DNA of 64,000 bases from Amorphophallus konjac (lineage: Eukaryota > Streptophyta > Magnoliopsida > Alismatales > Araceae): NCBI GenBank assembly GCA_022559845.1, contig CM040125.1, positions 286,054,200 to 286,118,199 of the forward strand. The letters are read 5' to 3'. The notes below the pieces were generated by a model. It did no database searches and was not told the origin of the DNA. It worked only from the letters and a program-made list of their open reading frames with translations. This document shows, one piece after another, positions 21,001 to 33,071 of the stretch (within the stretch, counting starts at the first letter, position 1; each line of letters begins with the position of its first letter). The translations under genes were made by a program, and so were the position numbers.

Positions 21001-24000
21001 CAGAAGGCGAGATCCCCTCACCCTCTGCTACAAAGCTCAGATGCTCTTCCGGCTCAACAACAAATGGCCACCAGTCAACCGTGACCACAACCCCGTCCGC
21101 AAGGATCGGAGCTACCCTCTTGCCCGAGGGGACTGTAATGGCAGCGGGCTTACTGAAAGAACAATACAAGCAGCCGCTATCAAATGAAACAGAGGACTTC
21201 CAAGAAGCTCTGATGGTGTCAGATGAGGAAGTCGAAGTACTCGACCCTCAAGATGGTATTGCAGACTTCGTTGACCTCCAGCCGGCACCTCTGGAGATAG
21301 AAAACGGAGGCCAAGCCACAGTCGACGAACTGATAGAAGTCAACTTGGGAAGTGAGGAGGACCCTAGGCCTACCTTCTGGAGTGCCCAATTGTCTCCAAA
21401 AGAACGGGAGCTGTACACCCAGCTGCTGCAAGACTACCTGGATTGCTTCGCCTGGACTTACAAAGAAATGCCAGGTCTGAGCCCTGCAATTTCACAGCAT
21501 GAATTGGCAATCAGCCCTGAAGCCGAGCCGGTGAAGCAACCACCGCGGCGCATGAGGCCAGAACTCATCACCCAAATTTGTGCTAAAGTCGACAAGCTTA
21601 TTGACGTGGGATTTGTCGAAGAAAATCAGTACACCACGTGGTTAGCAAATATTGTCCCCATGAAGAAGAAAAATGGATAGATCCGAATATGTGTCGACTT
21701 CCGAGATCTAAATAAAGCCTGCCCCAAAGATGACTTTCCAGTGTCAATAACGGAAGTCATGATTGATGCCACAACAGGCCATGAAGCGTTGTCATTCATG
21801 GACGGGTCATCCGGCTACAACCAGATTTGGATCACGGAGCATGACCGGGTCCATACTGCCTTCCGAACCCCTAAAGGCATCTATCACTATAAGAGGATGC
21901 CGTTTGGACTAAAGAATGCTTTCGCAACTTATCAGTGCGCAATGACTAGAATCTTTGATGAGTTGCTCTACCACAAGGTCGAGTGCTACATAGATGATCT
22001 GGTGGTCAAGTCCAGAAGAAAAGAAGACCATCTGTAAGACCTCCAGATTATCTTTCAGAGGCTGAGGCAGCATGAGCTGAAGATGAACCCCATGAAATGT
22101 ACGTTCGGAGTGTCGAGCGGAAAGTTCTTGGGCTTCGTTGTCCGATATCAGGGAATCGAGATAGACCCCGCAAAGATCAAAGCAATTCAAGAGCTACCTA
22201 CACCAAGGAACCTCTCTGAGCTGAGATCGCTACAGGGCCGCTTGGCTTATATCTGGCGGTTCATTTCTAATTTGTCAGGGCGATGTCAGCCTTTTCACAA
22301 GTTGATGATGAAGGACGTTCCTTTCTACTGGGACGAAGACTGCCAGACAACCTTTGACACGCTGAAAGACTATCTGAAAACTCCACCAGTGCTCGGCGCA
22401 CCAGTGAAAGGTTGGCCATTGATCTTGTATATAGCAGCTACACACAACTCCCAGGGGGCGATGCTGGCCCAGAATAATGAAGAAGGAAAAGAACAAGCCC
22501 TCTACTACCTCAGTCAAAGACTGGTTAGGACAGAGGAGAAGTATACCTACATTGAGAAGACTTGCCTATCGCTGGTTTACGCAGTCCAGAAGCTCCGACA
22601 CTATATGTTGTCGCATGAAATCAGCCTCGTGTCCAGGGAGGACCCGCTGAAATATATTATGTCCCAGCCGGCACTCAAAGGTCACCTGGGCAAATGGACA
22701 GTGATGCTTATGGAGTTTGACATCGCCTATGTGTCGCGCAAGGCCATCAAGGGACAAGCTATCGCAGACTTCTTCGCTGAGCACCCAGTACCCGGGGACT
22801 CCCCGCTGGAACCAAAGCTTCCTGAAGATGAAACCCTGAAAGCCACTTAGGTGCGGCCTTCTTTATGGCAGCTATATTTCGATGGCGCTTCAAGAATTGA
22901 CACCTCTGCCACTGGATCGGCCAGGGTCAGGGCAGGAGCAAGCATAGTCCTGAAATCTCCGGAAGGAGAAGTGGTGCACACATCTTGCTCGATAAACAAA
23001 CATTGCACAAATAATGAAGCAGAGTATGAAGCCCTAATAATCGGGTTGTAGATTACTCTATCCATGGGGATTCAGATGCTGGAAGCATTCGGAGACTCCA
23101 TGCTGGTTATAAAACAACTGGAAGGAGAGTTCGACGTGCGAAAGTAAGAGCTCCTCCCCTACCATCAGCTGGCAACCCGCCTGATGTCAGGATTCTACTT
23201 CATTAGCATCAAGCATATCAACCGAGGCCAGAATGCTCAAGCAGACGCCCTCGCTAAGCTGGCCAGTTCTTTGGCGGTCCCACCAGACACGAGCCTGAAT
23301 ATAACGGTGATCAACCGCCGGCAAGTCCCCAGTGTAACAGAAGTCTTAGCTGACGAGCAAGACATTGAGGTGGTAGCCGTCGAGGAGGTTCAGCAGCCCG
23401 ATTGGCGAGAACATCTCCTGCGGTGGTTTCAACACCAGTAGTTCCCAAAAGAAAAAGAACATAGAATGAAGCTCCTGAGGGTCAAAGACTCTTACGAGGT
23501 GAGGAACGGAACCCTGTTCCGAATAATGGCAGATGCCCGAAGGAAAGTCCTACTTCGTTGCTTGTCTTCGGCAGAAGCGGGGCAGGTGATGCAAGAAATC
23601 CATGCGGGAGCAGTTGGAGCACATCAGGCCGACCCGAAGATGAAAATTGAGATAAAGAAATTGGGTTACTATTGGCCCACTATATTTGATGACTGCTGCA
23701 AGTTCGCCAGGGCTTGTCAGAAGTGTCAAGAACACGCCAATGTGTCAAGAAGGCCTCCAGTGCCACTACATCCCACCCTACTGAGCTGGCCGTTTGCTCA
23801 GTGGGGCACGGACGTGGTAGGGCCATTACCAGCATCTTCATCAGGGTGCAGATATATCTTAGCAGCTATAGACTACTTCTCCAGATGGGCTGAAGCGGTC
23901 GCGTTAAGAGATGTAACGGGGGAATTGGTTGCAAGATTCTTCCGGTAGAATATAATATTCCGGTTCGGGATCCCCAGCCGAATCATCTCTGATAACGGTA

Positions 24001-24682
24001 GCCATTTCAGAAACCAGAAAGTTTACCGGCTAGCCGACAAATACAAGATTGATTGGAGGACATCGTCTCCCTACAACCCTCAAGCTAATGGTCTTGCAGA
24101 AGCCTTCAACAAGACACTATGCACATTGCTGGCAAAGATTGTCAAGTCTAATAAAAAGGATTGGGAAGAAAGAATGTACGAGGCACTCTGGGCCTACCGT
24201 ACCATCTATCAAACTCTAACCGACTGTTCACCTTTCTCCCTCATGTACGGGTCAGAGGCTGTGGTGCCGATTGAACTGGAAGTCCCCTCGCTGCGAGTCG
24301 CCATCTAGCATGGACTAGTCAGCGGCGAACAAACTAATGCAGAAAGAAGATTGGAGGAGCTCACTGAGCTTGAAGGAAGGCGTCTCCGTGCGCAACAAAA
24401 CATCCAACTCTACCAAGCCCGCATGGCCCGTGCTTTCGACAAGCTGGTCAAAGGCCGAGAATTCAAGAAAGGAGACCTGGTGATGGTCAAGAGAAGAGAA
24501 GTAATGGCCTCCAACCCCAAAGGGAAGTTGGTCGAAAATTAGGTCAGACCGTACATCATCCGTCGAGTATATGAAGGGGGCGCCTACGTCCCGGTAGACC
24601 CCAAAGGAGTCATCCAGTTCTCCCCACTCAATGGAAAGCATATAAAGCTGTATCATACGGCACAACCAACATCCCCCGAGTG
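18015..24682 (+). pseudogene. Gypsy 2 gag-pol polyprotein with sixteen nonsense codons
   Basis: A single frame can be followed from gag to the natural-looking end at about 24680 with no frameshift. Motifs: gag CxxHxxxxHxxxxC (18120-18161); protease D-P-G (19656-19664); RT FGLKNA and YIDD (21987-21998); archaeal RNase H starting YFDGASR (about 22875); integrase HHCC (about 23600-23725) and DDE at 23811, 23991 and 24099, with D35E spacing. In-frame stops are at 18372, 18387, 18981, 19884, 20310, 20322, 20472, 21678, 22035, 22848, 23049, 23145, 23439, 23946, 24306 and 24540. Twelve are TAG, two TAA and two TGA. In context all are compatible with one transition from CAG, CAA or TGG. The protein cannot be made as it stands. 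An alternative of programmed read-through at so many sites is implausible. Confidence 0.92.
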
Positions 24683-24695
24683 ATCGGAACACCTT

Positions 24696-25625
24696 CACCT
24701 TGGTCTAGTGGCATTCTGCCCTAACCGAGCTACCCTTCCTTTGTTTAGTGGCATTCCGCCCTAACCAAGCTACCCTCACCTTGGTCTAGTGGCATTTCAC
24801 CCTAACCGAGCTACCCTCACCTTGGTTCAGCGGCATTTCGCCCTAACCAAGCTACCCTCATCTTGGTCTAGTGGCATTCCGCCCTAACCGAGCTACCTCA
24901 CCTTGGTCCAGTGGCATTCCGCCCTAACCAAGCTACCCCTTCCTTGGTTCAGTGGCATTCCGCCCTAACCAAGCTACCCCCACCTTGGTTCAGTGGCGTT
25001 CTGCCCTAACCAAGCTACCTCACCTTGGTCCAGTGGCATTCCGCCCTAACCAAGCTACCCCTTCCTTGGTTCAGTGGCATTCTGCCCTAACCAAGCTACC
25101 CTCACCTTGGTCCAGTGGCATTCCGCCCTAACCGAGCTACCCTCACCTTGGTCTAGTGGCATTTTGCCCTAGCCGAGCTACCCTCACCTTGGTCCAGTGG
25201 CATTCCTCCCTAACCAAGCTACCCCCTCCTTGGTTCAGTGGCGTTCCGCCCTAACCAAGCTACCCCTTCCTTGGTTCAGTGGCATTCCGCCCTAACCGAG
25301 CTACCCCCACCTTGGCTCAGCGGCATTCCGCCCTAACCAAGCTACCCTCACCTTGGTCTAGTGGCATTCCGCCCTAACCGAGCTACCTCACCTTGGTCCA
25401 GTGGCATTCCGCCCTAACCAAGCTACCTCTTCCTTGGTTCAGTGGCATTCCGCCCTAACCAAGCTACCTCCTCCTTGGTCCAGTGGCACTCCGCCCTAAC
25501 CGAACTACCCTCACCTTGGTGTAGTGGCACTCCACCCTAACCGAGCTACCCTCACCTTGGTCTAGTAGTATTCCGCCCTGACTGAGCTACCCTCACCATA
25601 GTCTAGTGGCATTCTGCCCTGACCA
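24696..25625 (+). repeat. 41-bp minisatellite, about 22 copies
   Basis: The unit is caccttggtctagtggcatt followed by ccgccctaaccgagctaccct. Copies vary in ggtcta/ggttca/ggtcca and aaccga/aaccaa. The array starts 14 bp after the pol stop, in the 3' untranslated part of gypsy 2. Plant Tat/Ogre elements are known to carry hypervariable tandem repeats exactly there. Confidence 0.92.
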
Positions 25626-26100
25626 GACCCGCATAATGTCTACAGTATTGCCGTCATGGGCCTTACACCCGAATTGGCACAAATCTATCCCTTGCGTCAG
25701 CATTGCCTTCGTGCTGATGAGTAAACCCTCTTTCTCGGTGCAAGACTTCGTGTCCTAGCTGACTCTCTCAATGTCCTTCTGTTACATGAGCAAAAAAAAA
25801 AGAAAAGGTAAAATGGGGTTAAAAATAGAGATACCCCGCCAGTCTTGTTCCTAAATCGGGACAAGGGCAAAAATGGCTATAACCCGGCTGCAGTGAAAAC
25901 CCGAAAGGGCGCTGCAGGCAAAATCGGGTACCCCGCCGTGTGAAAACCCGAAAGGGTGCATGGGCAAAAGCAAGAGGGGGCTGACTTCGGCGAAAACCCG
26001 AAAGGGCGCTTAAGCCAGTAAAGTGGTAATTTAAAAGTTCCTGCTTGTTCTCCTCCTAATACGACTCCCAAAGGACAACCATCAAGGGTCCCACCGGAGA
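25626..26100 (+). repeat. First copy of a roughly 240-bp segment with aaaacccgaaagggcg motifs
   Basis: 25788-26020 contains three spaced copies of gaaaacccgaaaggg(c/t)g, which in the minus sense gives GCCCTTTCGGGTTTTC. The whole segment, beginning with an A-rich run and ggggttaaaaatagagatacc, returns with small changes at 27222-27465. The rest (25626-25787) is single-copy sequence with nothing recognised. Confidence 0.75.
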
Positions 26101-27160
26101 TTCCCCAACAAACCTGTGTTCGACCCTCGTCACCATCGGCGAGACCGGTCGATCTTTGCCTTTAACTTGGACCTTTCATCCCAATTAATGAATTTATCCT
26201 TGCTTCAGCATTTAACCCATGTCGACGAATAGACCTGTGTTCGACCCTCGTCACCATCGGCGAGACCGATCGATCTCTGCCTTTAACTTGGACCTTTCGT
26301 CCCTGTTACTGAATTTTTCCTTGCTTCGGCATTTAACCCATGTCGACGAACAGACCTATGTTCGACCCTCGTCACCGTCGGTGAGAGCGGTCGATCTCTA
26401 CCCTTAACTCGGACCTTTCGTCCCGGTTAATGAATTTTTTTTAACTAAGGTTGATACTTGCAAGGGGGGAGACGGGAGAGGGGGTTCATCTCTTCATTGC
26501 GGAAGAAGATGAAACCACTATCCCGGCCACCAGGCAAGCGATTTTCATATATGAGAGCAGAAAGAGAAAGGAGAAGGGGGTACAGAGGGGGGGAGGGGAA
26601 GCGGCCAAAGAGGGGCAAGAGGCGTACAAGGCAGACGGCCCAGAAGAGCCCACAAAAGGGTAAAAAACTGAAGCAAGGGCAGAGATAAAGGCCCAAGAAC
26701 CCAAAGGAAAGACAAAGCCCGTCCCGGTTAATGAATTCATCTTTGCTTCGGCATGCAACTCATGCCGACGAGCAAGCCTATGTTCGACCCTCTCCCGTCA
26801 GCGAGACCGGTCGATCTCTACCCTTAACTCGGACCTTTCATCCCGGTTAATGAATTCATCTTTGCTTCGGCATGCAACCCATGCCGACGAGCAAACCTAT
26901 GTTCGACCCTCTCTCGTCGGCGAGACCGGTCGATCTCTACCCTTAACTCTGACCTTTCGTCCCGATCGGTGAATTTATCCTTGCTTCGGCATGTGACCCA
27001 TGCCGATGAATAAATCTATGTTTGACCCTCGTCATCATCGGCAAGATTGGTCAGCCTTTATCCCTTAACCAGGACCTTCCGTCCCTATTAAGAACTATAT
27101 CCTTTGCTTCGACATTTAACCAATGCCAACGAACTAAACCAGGATCCGACCCTTGTCATC
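26101..27160 (+). repeat. 121-bp tandem repeat with a 280-bp insert
   Basis: Units carry ttcgaccctcgtcaccatcgg, cgagaccggtcgatctctgcc, cttaactcggacctttcgtccc and gcttcggcatttaacccatg. Phase marks at 26119, 26240, 26361, 26782 and 26902 give about 121 bp. Between the third and fourth units, about 26437-26717 is unrelated, purine-rich sequence bounded by cccggttaatgaattt and cccggttaatgaattc. The short core tcaccatcggcgagaccg is related to the 40-bp array at 27565-28150. Confidence 0.85.
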
Positions 27161-27214
27161 ATCGACAAGACCAATCGGCATGCTAGCGGGCAGGCTCTCC
27201 TGTGTCCCGGCTTC

Positions 27215-27470
27215 TTCCTACAAAAAAAAAAGAAGAAAAAAAACGAGAAAGATGGGGTTAAAAATAGAGATACCCCGCCGGCCTTGTTCCTATATTAGGG
27301 CAGGGGCAAAAATGGCTATAACCCGGCTGTAGCGAAAACTCGAAAGGGCGTTACAGGCAAAATCGGGTACCCCGCCATGTGAAAACCCGAAAGGGTGCGT
27401 GGGTAAAAGCATGAGGGGGCTGACTCCGGCGAAAATCCGAAAGGGCGCTTGAATCAGTAATGTGATAAAA
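27215..27470 (+). repeat. Second copy of the aaaacccgaaaggg segment
   Basis: It duplicates about 25788-26020, including ataccccgccggccttgttcc, ggcaaaaatggctataacccgg and the gaaaacccgaaagggtgcgtggg block. It separates the 121-bp array from the 40-bp array. A short gatgatgaa microsatellite follows at 27470-27520. Confidence 0.8.
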
Positions 27471-27564
27471 AAATGATGATAAAAAAAATCAGTAAAGATG
27501 ATGATGATGAAATGATGATGTAGTAACGAGATTATCCTCGTTCATCATTCCGCTTCATTCTACC

Positions 27565-28150
27565 CTCTCGACCCTTGTCACCATCGGCAAGATCGGTCGC
27601 TACCTTTTTCGGTTCTTGTCACCATCGGCAAGACCGTCTACCCTTTTCGGTCCTTGTCACCATCGGCAAGACCGCCTACCCTTTTCCGACCCTTGTCACC
27701 ATCGGCAAGATTGGTCGCTACCTTTTCGACCCTTGTCACCATCGGCAAGATCGGTCGCTACCCTTTCGACCCTTGTCACCATCGGCAAGATCGGTCGCTA
27801 CCCTTTTTCGACCCTTTTCACCATCGGCAAGATCGGTCGCTACCTTTTTCGGTTCTTGTCACCATCGGCAAGACCGTCTACCCTTTTCGGTCCTTGTCAC
27901 CATCGGCAAGACCGCCTACCCTTTTTCGACCCTTGCCACTATCGGCAAGATCGGTCGCTACCTTTTCGGTCCTTGTCTCCATCGGCAAGACCGTCTACCC
28001 TTTCGACCCTTGTCACCATCGGCAAGATCGGTCGCTACCTTTCTCAGTCCTTGTCACCATCGGCAAGACCATCTTTCCTTCCAGTTCTTGTCACCATCGA
28101 TGAGACCGTCTGCCCTCTCGACCCTTATCACCATCGACGAGCCCGGTCGA
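27565..28150 (+). repeat. About 40-bp tandem array with two unit types
   Basis: Core units cgacccttgtcaccatcggc + aagatcggtcgctaccttt alternate with ggt(t/c)cttgtcaccatcggc + aagaccgtctaccctttt. The block of mixed units at about 27579-27700 recurs about 241 bp later (27820-27935), so there is a higher-order period. Lack of stop triplets in the unit makes all three plus frames look open here. Confidence 0.88.
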
Positions 28151-28595
28151 CTACCCCTTAACCTGGGCCTTCTGCCCTCGTTAATAAACAAACTATCATT
28201 GCGTCGACATTTAACCCACGTCGATGATTAGAACACACTTTTTGTCATCGTTGGTGAAGTTCATAAGGCGCATCCGCATATGCTACCCATGTCCCGCCCT
28301 AGCCAAAATCTGGCTTCGGGAACGACTACGCTGCGGTGGAGCGAACACCTCACCCCTTCGCTGAAGGCGTGAGCGCTCTCCCGCGCCATTAGCGCGTATC
28401 CCTGGACTTGGTTGATCGGCTAGAGGAAGAAAGAGAAGAAAAGAGGGAAAGAAGTCATGATTGAGGTAACGAACAGAGATATTTCATTAATGTGAGTTGT
28501 TAGAATACATTTGTGCCCGGGGCATTCCCCGAGGTACATAAGCTCCGAAGGTAAAAAGGAGCAGAATTCGATGCAAAAAGAAAAGCAAAGCAAAG
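28151..28595. other. 3' flank of the antisense PMD gene
   Basis: About 440 bp between the tandem arrays and the stop of the minus-strand gene. It starts with a last degenerate 121-bp-type unit (ttaacccacgtcgatga, near 28210). Around 28480-28510 the minus strand may hold transcript 3' ends. No gene seen. Confidence 0.4.
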
Positions 28596-31500
28596 CTACG
28601 GCAAAGGGCGCTGGAAAATATCTTCCAACTCTAAGAGGCCTAGCGAGGGGTATTGGGTCAACTCCTGCAACCGAGCCTCGGTAGCTGTCAGCTGTGATAA
28701 CCTCTCATCCAGTGAGACAAGTTGTCCTTCAGCTAGATCAGCTTCTTCCGTTGTCTGGACCTCTAGGCACTCGGCTTCGGTCCTGGCAAGTTCCGCGCGC
28801 TACTCTTCTATCCGCGCCATGAGGGGCGACCGGCGTTCTGAGATATTGCCGGCAACATCTCTCAATTGTTCCACGGTCACCCTCAATGAAGTAGTAGCAG
28901 CGCGGCAATCTGCCCTCTTTAGCTTCACAGCCGCCAGTTGATCAAATACCTCCCGGCTGAGGAACTCCCACCTGTTGGCATGCTTTAGTAGCATTATAAC
29001 CCGCGGGGTCCAATCATCCATTGGGCAACCGAATGTTAATAATGATTGGGAGAGGTGTTCTATCAGGCCCCTCAGCTGCACATAGGTTAGACCCGGGGAA
29101 GCTGACATGGCTCGCTGGAGATTGTCTAGAGACTGCCACACCATGTCACTGGAGAATTGTAAGCCTAGTGGCGAAGTCTCGGGGAGCTGAAAGTTCACCT
29201 TGCTATCTATCTCGGCCCAAATGTCGTCGGCCACCCTGAGGGACGTCGACGGCATGGTCTGCACGGCGCCGACGCCAGGCACAACAATTACAGCTGTTGT
29301 AGTTGAGGGGCTCTCCACGATAGCGACTTCCTTGCCCGTCCTTTGAGGTGAAATCATGACAGCTGTCTCAGCAACCGAGGGTGCTCGCTCCTCATGAACA
29401 GTTTCACTGGCCGTTAAAGGAGGGGAGATTTCTATGATGGACAAGGCTTGAGTAGCATCGGCCTCTTCTGCAATGATCTCTCATGCTTCTATTTCCGGGG
29501 GGCTACTTGGCTCCAGCAATAATTCTCCGCTGGCAACTGAGGCTTGAGGCCCCGCAACCTCGGCCGGGCCGTCGACTCCTGCAGTTGCGTCGAGCTCTTC
29601 TAAGGCCGCTGCAGCAGCATAGGTCTGTGGAAGCTGTAGGGCGATGGGCCGCACAACTGGTGGAAAGGTTGTTTGGCTCATGCATAAGTCAGGAAGGGGT
29701 ATGTGAACCATCATAGTTGGCGGTACCACCTCAGCCTACGTCACATATATGTATATCAGCCAGTTGGCTTGGAAATAAACAGAGGTGCTACGAGCAGATG
29801 TCAGAACATTTCCTACCTCGACCAGCACTATATTTAGGCCTCCAAAAGTGGCCTCTTAAGGTTCTTGCCCTCCCCCTGCGGTCGGGTATGATGGCCCATG
29901 CTCGACTCCCAGTAGTCTCGGAGGTCTAAATGTCAAAAGGTCACTTTCATAAGCTGAAGAGGCCCCGACATCCTCAGCCTCGGGGTCAACCGGTGGGAAC
30001 CCCTCGTCGACACCGGAGCCGCTACCATAATCAACCCGCTCAGAGGAGGAGGACTCTTCCGCCTGTTCTCGAATCTCCAGCACTTGAGCGGGTACCATGC
30101 TACTAGGAGGAGCCCCCTTAGCTGGAACCTCCTCGGTGGTTTCTATCTCGGGGACATCAGTTGGCTGAACATCTTGGGATTCTTCCCTTGGAGGCACCTG
30201 CTCTCCAGAAGCAGCTCCTTCCATGGCCCCGACCTCAGGGATCATTGTTGGTCGAACATCGACTGGAAATAAAAGACAATAAACAATCAAGGCCCGACTG
30301 AAGGCACGATGGACCGCCGAGCTCTACAGGCAAGCTGCAAGTTACCTTCCATCTCCTGATGGGGTGTCGGTGAAGGAAAATCACCCTCAACAGAGGCCGA
30401 GGGGGCTTCCTCCTCTCTCTCTTCAACCGCGGCACCCGTCACCGCCTCCAGCCCGACAATGGCGGAGGTAATGCCAGTAGCTAAAAAAAAAAGGAAGGAT
30501 GATCAGCCAAGGTGGCAGAAATAAGCAAACAAGCCATACAGCAACAAGAAGTTACCTTCGTCCTCAGGCCCGTGCATCCAAGCGGCCTCAAACTCAGAGA
30601 ATGATGGAACCCGAGGAGGGATGACAGTGGGTTCCTCTTCAGCGGCCTTCCTCCGGCGCGCCCGGGTAGCGCGGGAGTCCGCCCTCTTGGCCTTCTTGGC
30701 CTTGCTGATAGCCTCCCTGACCTAGGACTTGGTTCACTTTCACGAATCCCTAGGGGGCAGCGGTGTTGTGGTCAGAGCTGGCTCTGGAATGTTAAAATAT
30801 GAAGGCTTCTGCGCCTTAGAAATCAACTCCCTGTAATGTCTGGTCACCTCCATAGAGAGGTGAGCTGCAAAAGCGCATAGGTGAGAAAGATGCATACTGA
30901 CTATGAAAGGAGCAGCTTCAAGGCTGAAAGGAAAGACAAGCATTACCTGGCGGCCTAGTATATCGGGGACTGAGCGACCAGTAAAGTAATGCGGGTGCCT
31001 TGTCTCGGGAAGTCGCCTCAGGAACAAGCCAGCACACATCACCAATCTTCTGGCTTTTCTCCGCCAGCTGCGCCAAATCTTCATGGCCACAAGAGGATAA
31101 GTGGTGATATAGGCCCAAGTGGTCCAATCCCCAGCCGTCGACATACTTGAAAGACACTAAGAGCTGATGGTCCAGGATGGCTTCTAATGAACCAGAAATT
31201 GAAAGCCCGTGAGAATGAAGCAGGGCGAATATCCAAGGGGTGCTGGAATACAAGTCTGCCCGTCTATCTTCCCTCCTGATGAATGTCTGGTAGGGATGAA
31301 AACGGCCAGCTTCTGGGTGCCAGCCCGCCACTGCAGGTAGAGGTTCCTCCACTGGGAGGGGGATCATCTGGAGGGTGATCCGGTCACTGCTAACGCGGCA
31401 CAGCCCCTAGAGAGTCTTGATGTAGTCATCCTTCTGGATCTCTGGCATCTTCGGGTCAGCCTTGGACGACCTACCCTTCCCGGCTTTCCTGGCCTCCAGA

Positions 31501-32098
31501 TATGCCTTCACTTCAGTGTTGGACTAGGACTTCAATTTCTTCAGATAAGATGGATCAATGTCCAAAACAGGCTCCCGCTGGGAATCTAAGAAACGACGTT
31601 CGGCAACATGCCAACAGTCTTTTCAAAATTTCCGGTAGAAGCCCGTCCGTACATTCCACCACTTGATGAAGTCCGAAGTCACTCGGGGCAGACGAGCCGG
31701 GGATGGCACCCTTAAGGATACATCCTCCCGACGGTGGAAGTAGTCCCACCATGTGCGGGCTTCATCCGTAGTCATCTGACCAGCCCGATGTCTGTTCGGG
31801 AGATTGAACCGGGCTGAAGAAGAAGGAATCTGTTGGTCGTATCCAAAATTCTAGCCGAAGCGGAAGGGGTAGTACGGCTCCAGCCATAGTAAGCTGCTTT
31901 TTCTAAATACAAGGACACTGGGGCGGATGGCCAGTGCCCAATCAACCAATTCTGGCTCCAAGATTGGCCTCGTATTCTTGATGCCGATGAGCTGGTGAAT
32001 AAATTCCTCTGTCTCGAACAAGCGGCATTGCTGCATCCTGTTGACGAGAGGGCTGGAGCTAGCGGCCAAGCTCCAAAAGTGCAGAACTCCTGGGGAAT
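28596..32098 (-). pseudogene. Antisense PMD gene of gypsy 2, C-terminal half, five exons
   Basis: This continues the plant mobile domain (PMD) split off at 36204. Near 32000-31830 is the motif region around VDWALAIRPSVLVFR, EPYYPFRFG and NFGY, which in the family reads WLTLR...EPYSPHRFGRQFGF. Then come a WW-containing segment and about 300 residues ending near 30947. Four introns are predicted on GT/AG with frame kept: 30865-30946, 30481-30555, 30263-30345 and 29736-29816 (75-83 bp each). The tail is acidic, Glu/Pro/Ser-rich, then a coiled coil ending at TAG 28596-28598. In-frame stops include three clustered within about 20 codons near 30730 (TGA, TGA, TAG), TAA 29856, TGA 29481 and TAG 28800, all explainable by single C-to-T or G-to-A changes. 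The role of PMD proteins in retroelements is unknown. Confidence 0.75.
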
Positions 32099-32544
32099 TA
32101 TGGACGCCAAAAAATGATGATGATGATGATCATTGCGACATTCCCATCTACGCATTCGAGCGCGAGTCAAAGATGGAAATGTCGAATAAACCTCATACCT
32201 CACCCGATCAAGACGAGGACTCGCTTGGTGGTCCGCTAGCCGATGAGGGAGCCCCCCGGACGGAAGATACAACCACAACTCAACAGCCGACCGTGCTGAG
32301 AGCTGAATCAAAGAAAAGCTGGGAACTCCGGCACAGTCTCGGCATATGTCGGAAGTCACGTAAAGCCCTGGACCGAGCCAAGAAGCTGCGAACGAAAAAT
32401 TACGGAAGCCATGCATCGCAACTAAAACATTCCGGGGATGCCAACGTTCGTATAAATAGCTGCGACTTCGAAAAGAATTCATTCGGTGCTTAAAACGGTG
32501 TGGCAAGGCCCTTAATCAGCGCCCCCCCCCCCTTTGTGTTGCAT

Positions 32545-32760
32545 TAAAATGGCGCGCCCCTCCTTGCTTTGGTTATCTGGCGTGCTCCTATTGAAGAGGC
32601 CATCCCCCTTTGATGCTTAAAACGGCGCCACCCATTTGCACAAGCTAAACCGGCGCGCTAAAGTTGAAGGACCCATCTTGCCCATTTTCAAAAGCTTTGC
32701 CTTCAAATGCTAAAATGGCGTGCCATTTGCATTTGGGCTTGATCCGGCGTGGTCACTGTT
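32545..32760 (+). repeat. AAnCGGCGCGCC motif cluster in the solo LTR, upstream part
   Basis: Six variants of aaa(c/t)ggcgcgcc or atccggcgtg(g/c) within about 200 bp (for example 32551, 32648, 32743), separated by unlike spacers. The same motif recurs at 34029-34490, and around 50270-50420, 51369 and 53180-53240. Confidence 0.7.
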
Positions 32761-33061
32761 CCACCGCACTGGTTTAACTTAAATGCCATCAGATCAACAC
32801 TCCGATGCTCTGTTCTGCACCATACGCTACGCATAGAACATTTAATGTTTGAAGCCGTACCTTCACCTCCATTCGACAGCAAAGCGGCAGCGATGGCAGC
32901 AGCAGTAGATCCTCCCGACAAATCTGTGAACATCCCATGCTCAGATGAACGACAGTGTACGGCACGAATCACTGGATGCCAGCGACATGCCAACCCTGTT
33001 CGTCTGGCAGAGGAATGAAGTGGCGGGAGCTTCTTCCGTTCGAGCAAAGAAAAGGCAACCC

Positions 33062-33071
33062 ATTATATATA
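33062..33071 (+). promoter_or_regulatory. TATA box of the solo LTR
   Basis: attatatata ahead of a purine-rich leader (gaagagaagaggaagaag) and, about 300 bp on, gaatgaaaagaatggg. It is placed like the tataaaag at 51409 of the related LTR. A second candidate, gtataaatagc, lies at 32450. Confidence 0.5.

Noticed and set aside
26451..26696. ORFs in the purine-rich insert within the 121-bp array
   Set aside because: Low-complexity Lys/Glu/Gly or complementary Pro/Leu/Ser readings in several frames; no domain.
27575..28231. Long plus-strand ORF encoding repeated HHRQDR/PSARS units
   Set aside because: It lies wholly in the 40-bp tandem array. All three plus frames are open because the unit lacks stop triplets, so openness is not evidence of coding.
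31772..32506. 244-codon minus-strand ORF
   Set aside because: It runs from solo-LTR sequence into the PMD gene in the wrong frame; the PMD motifs are in another frame of the same strand.
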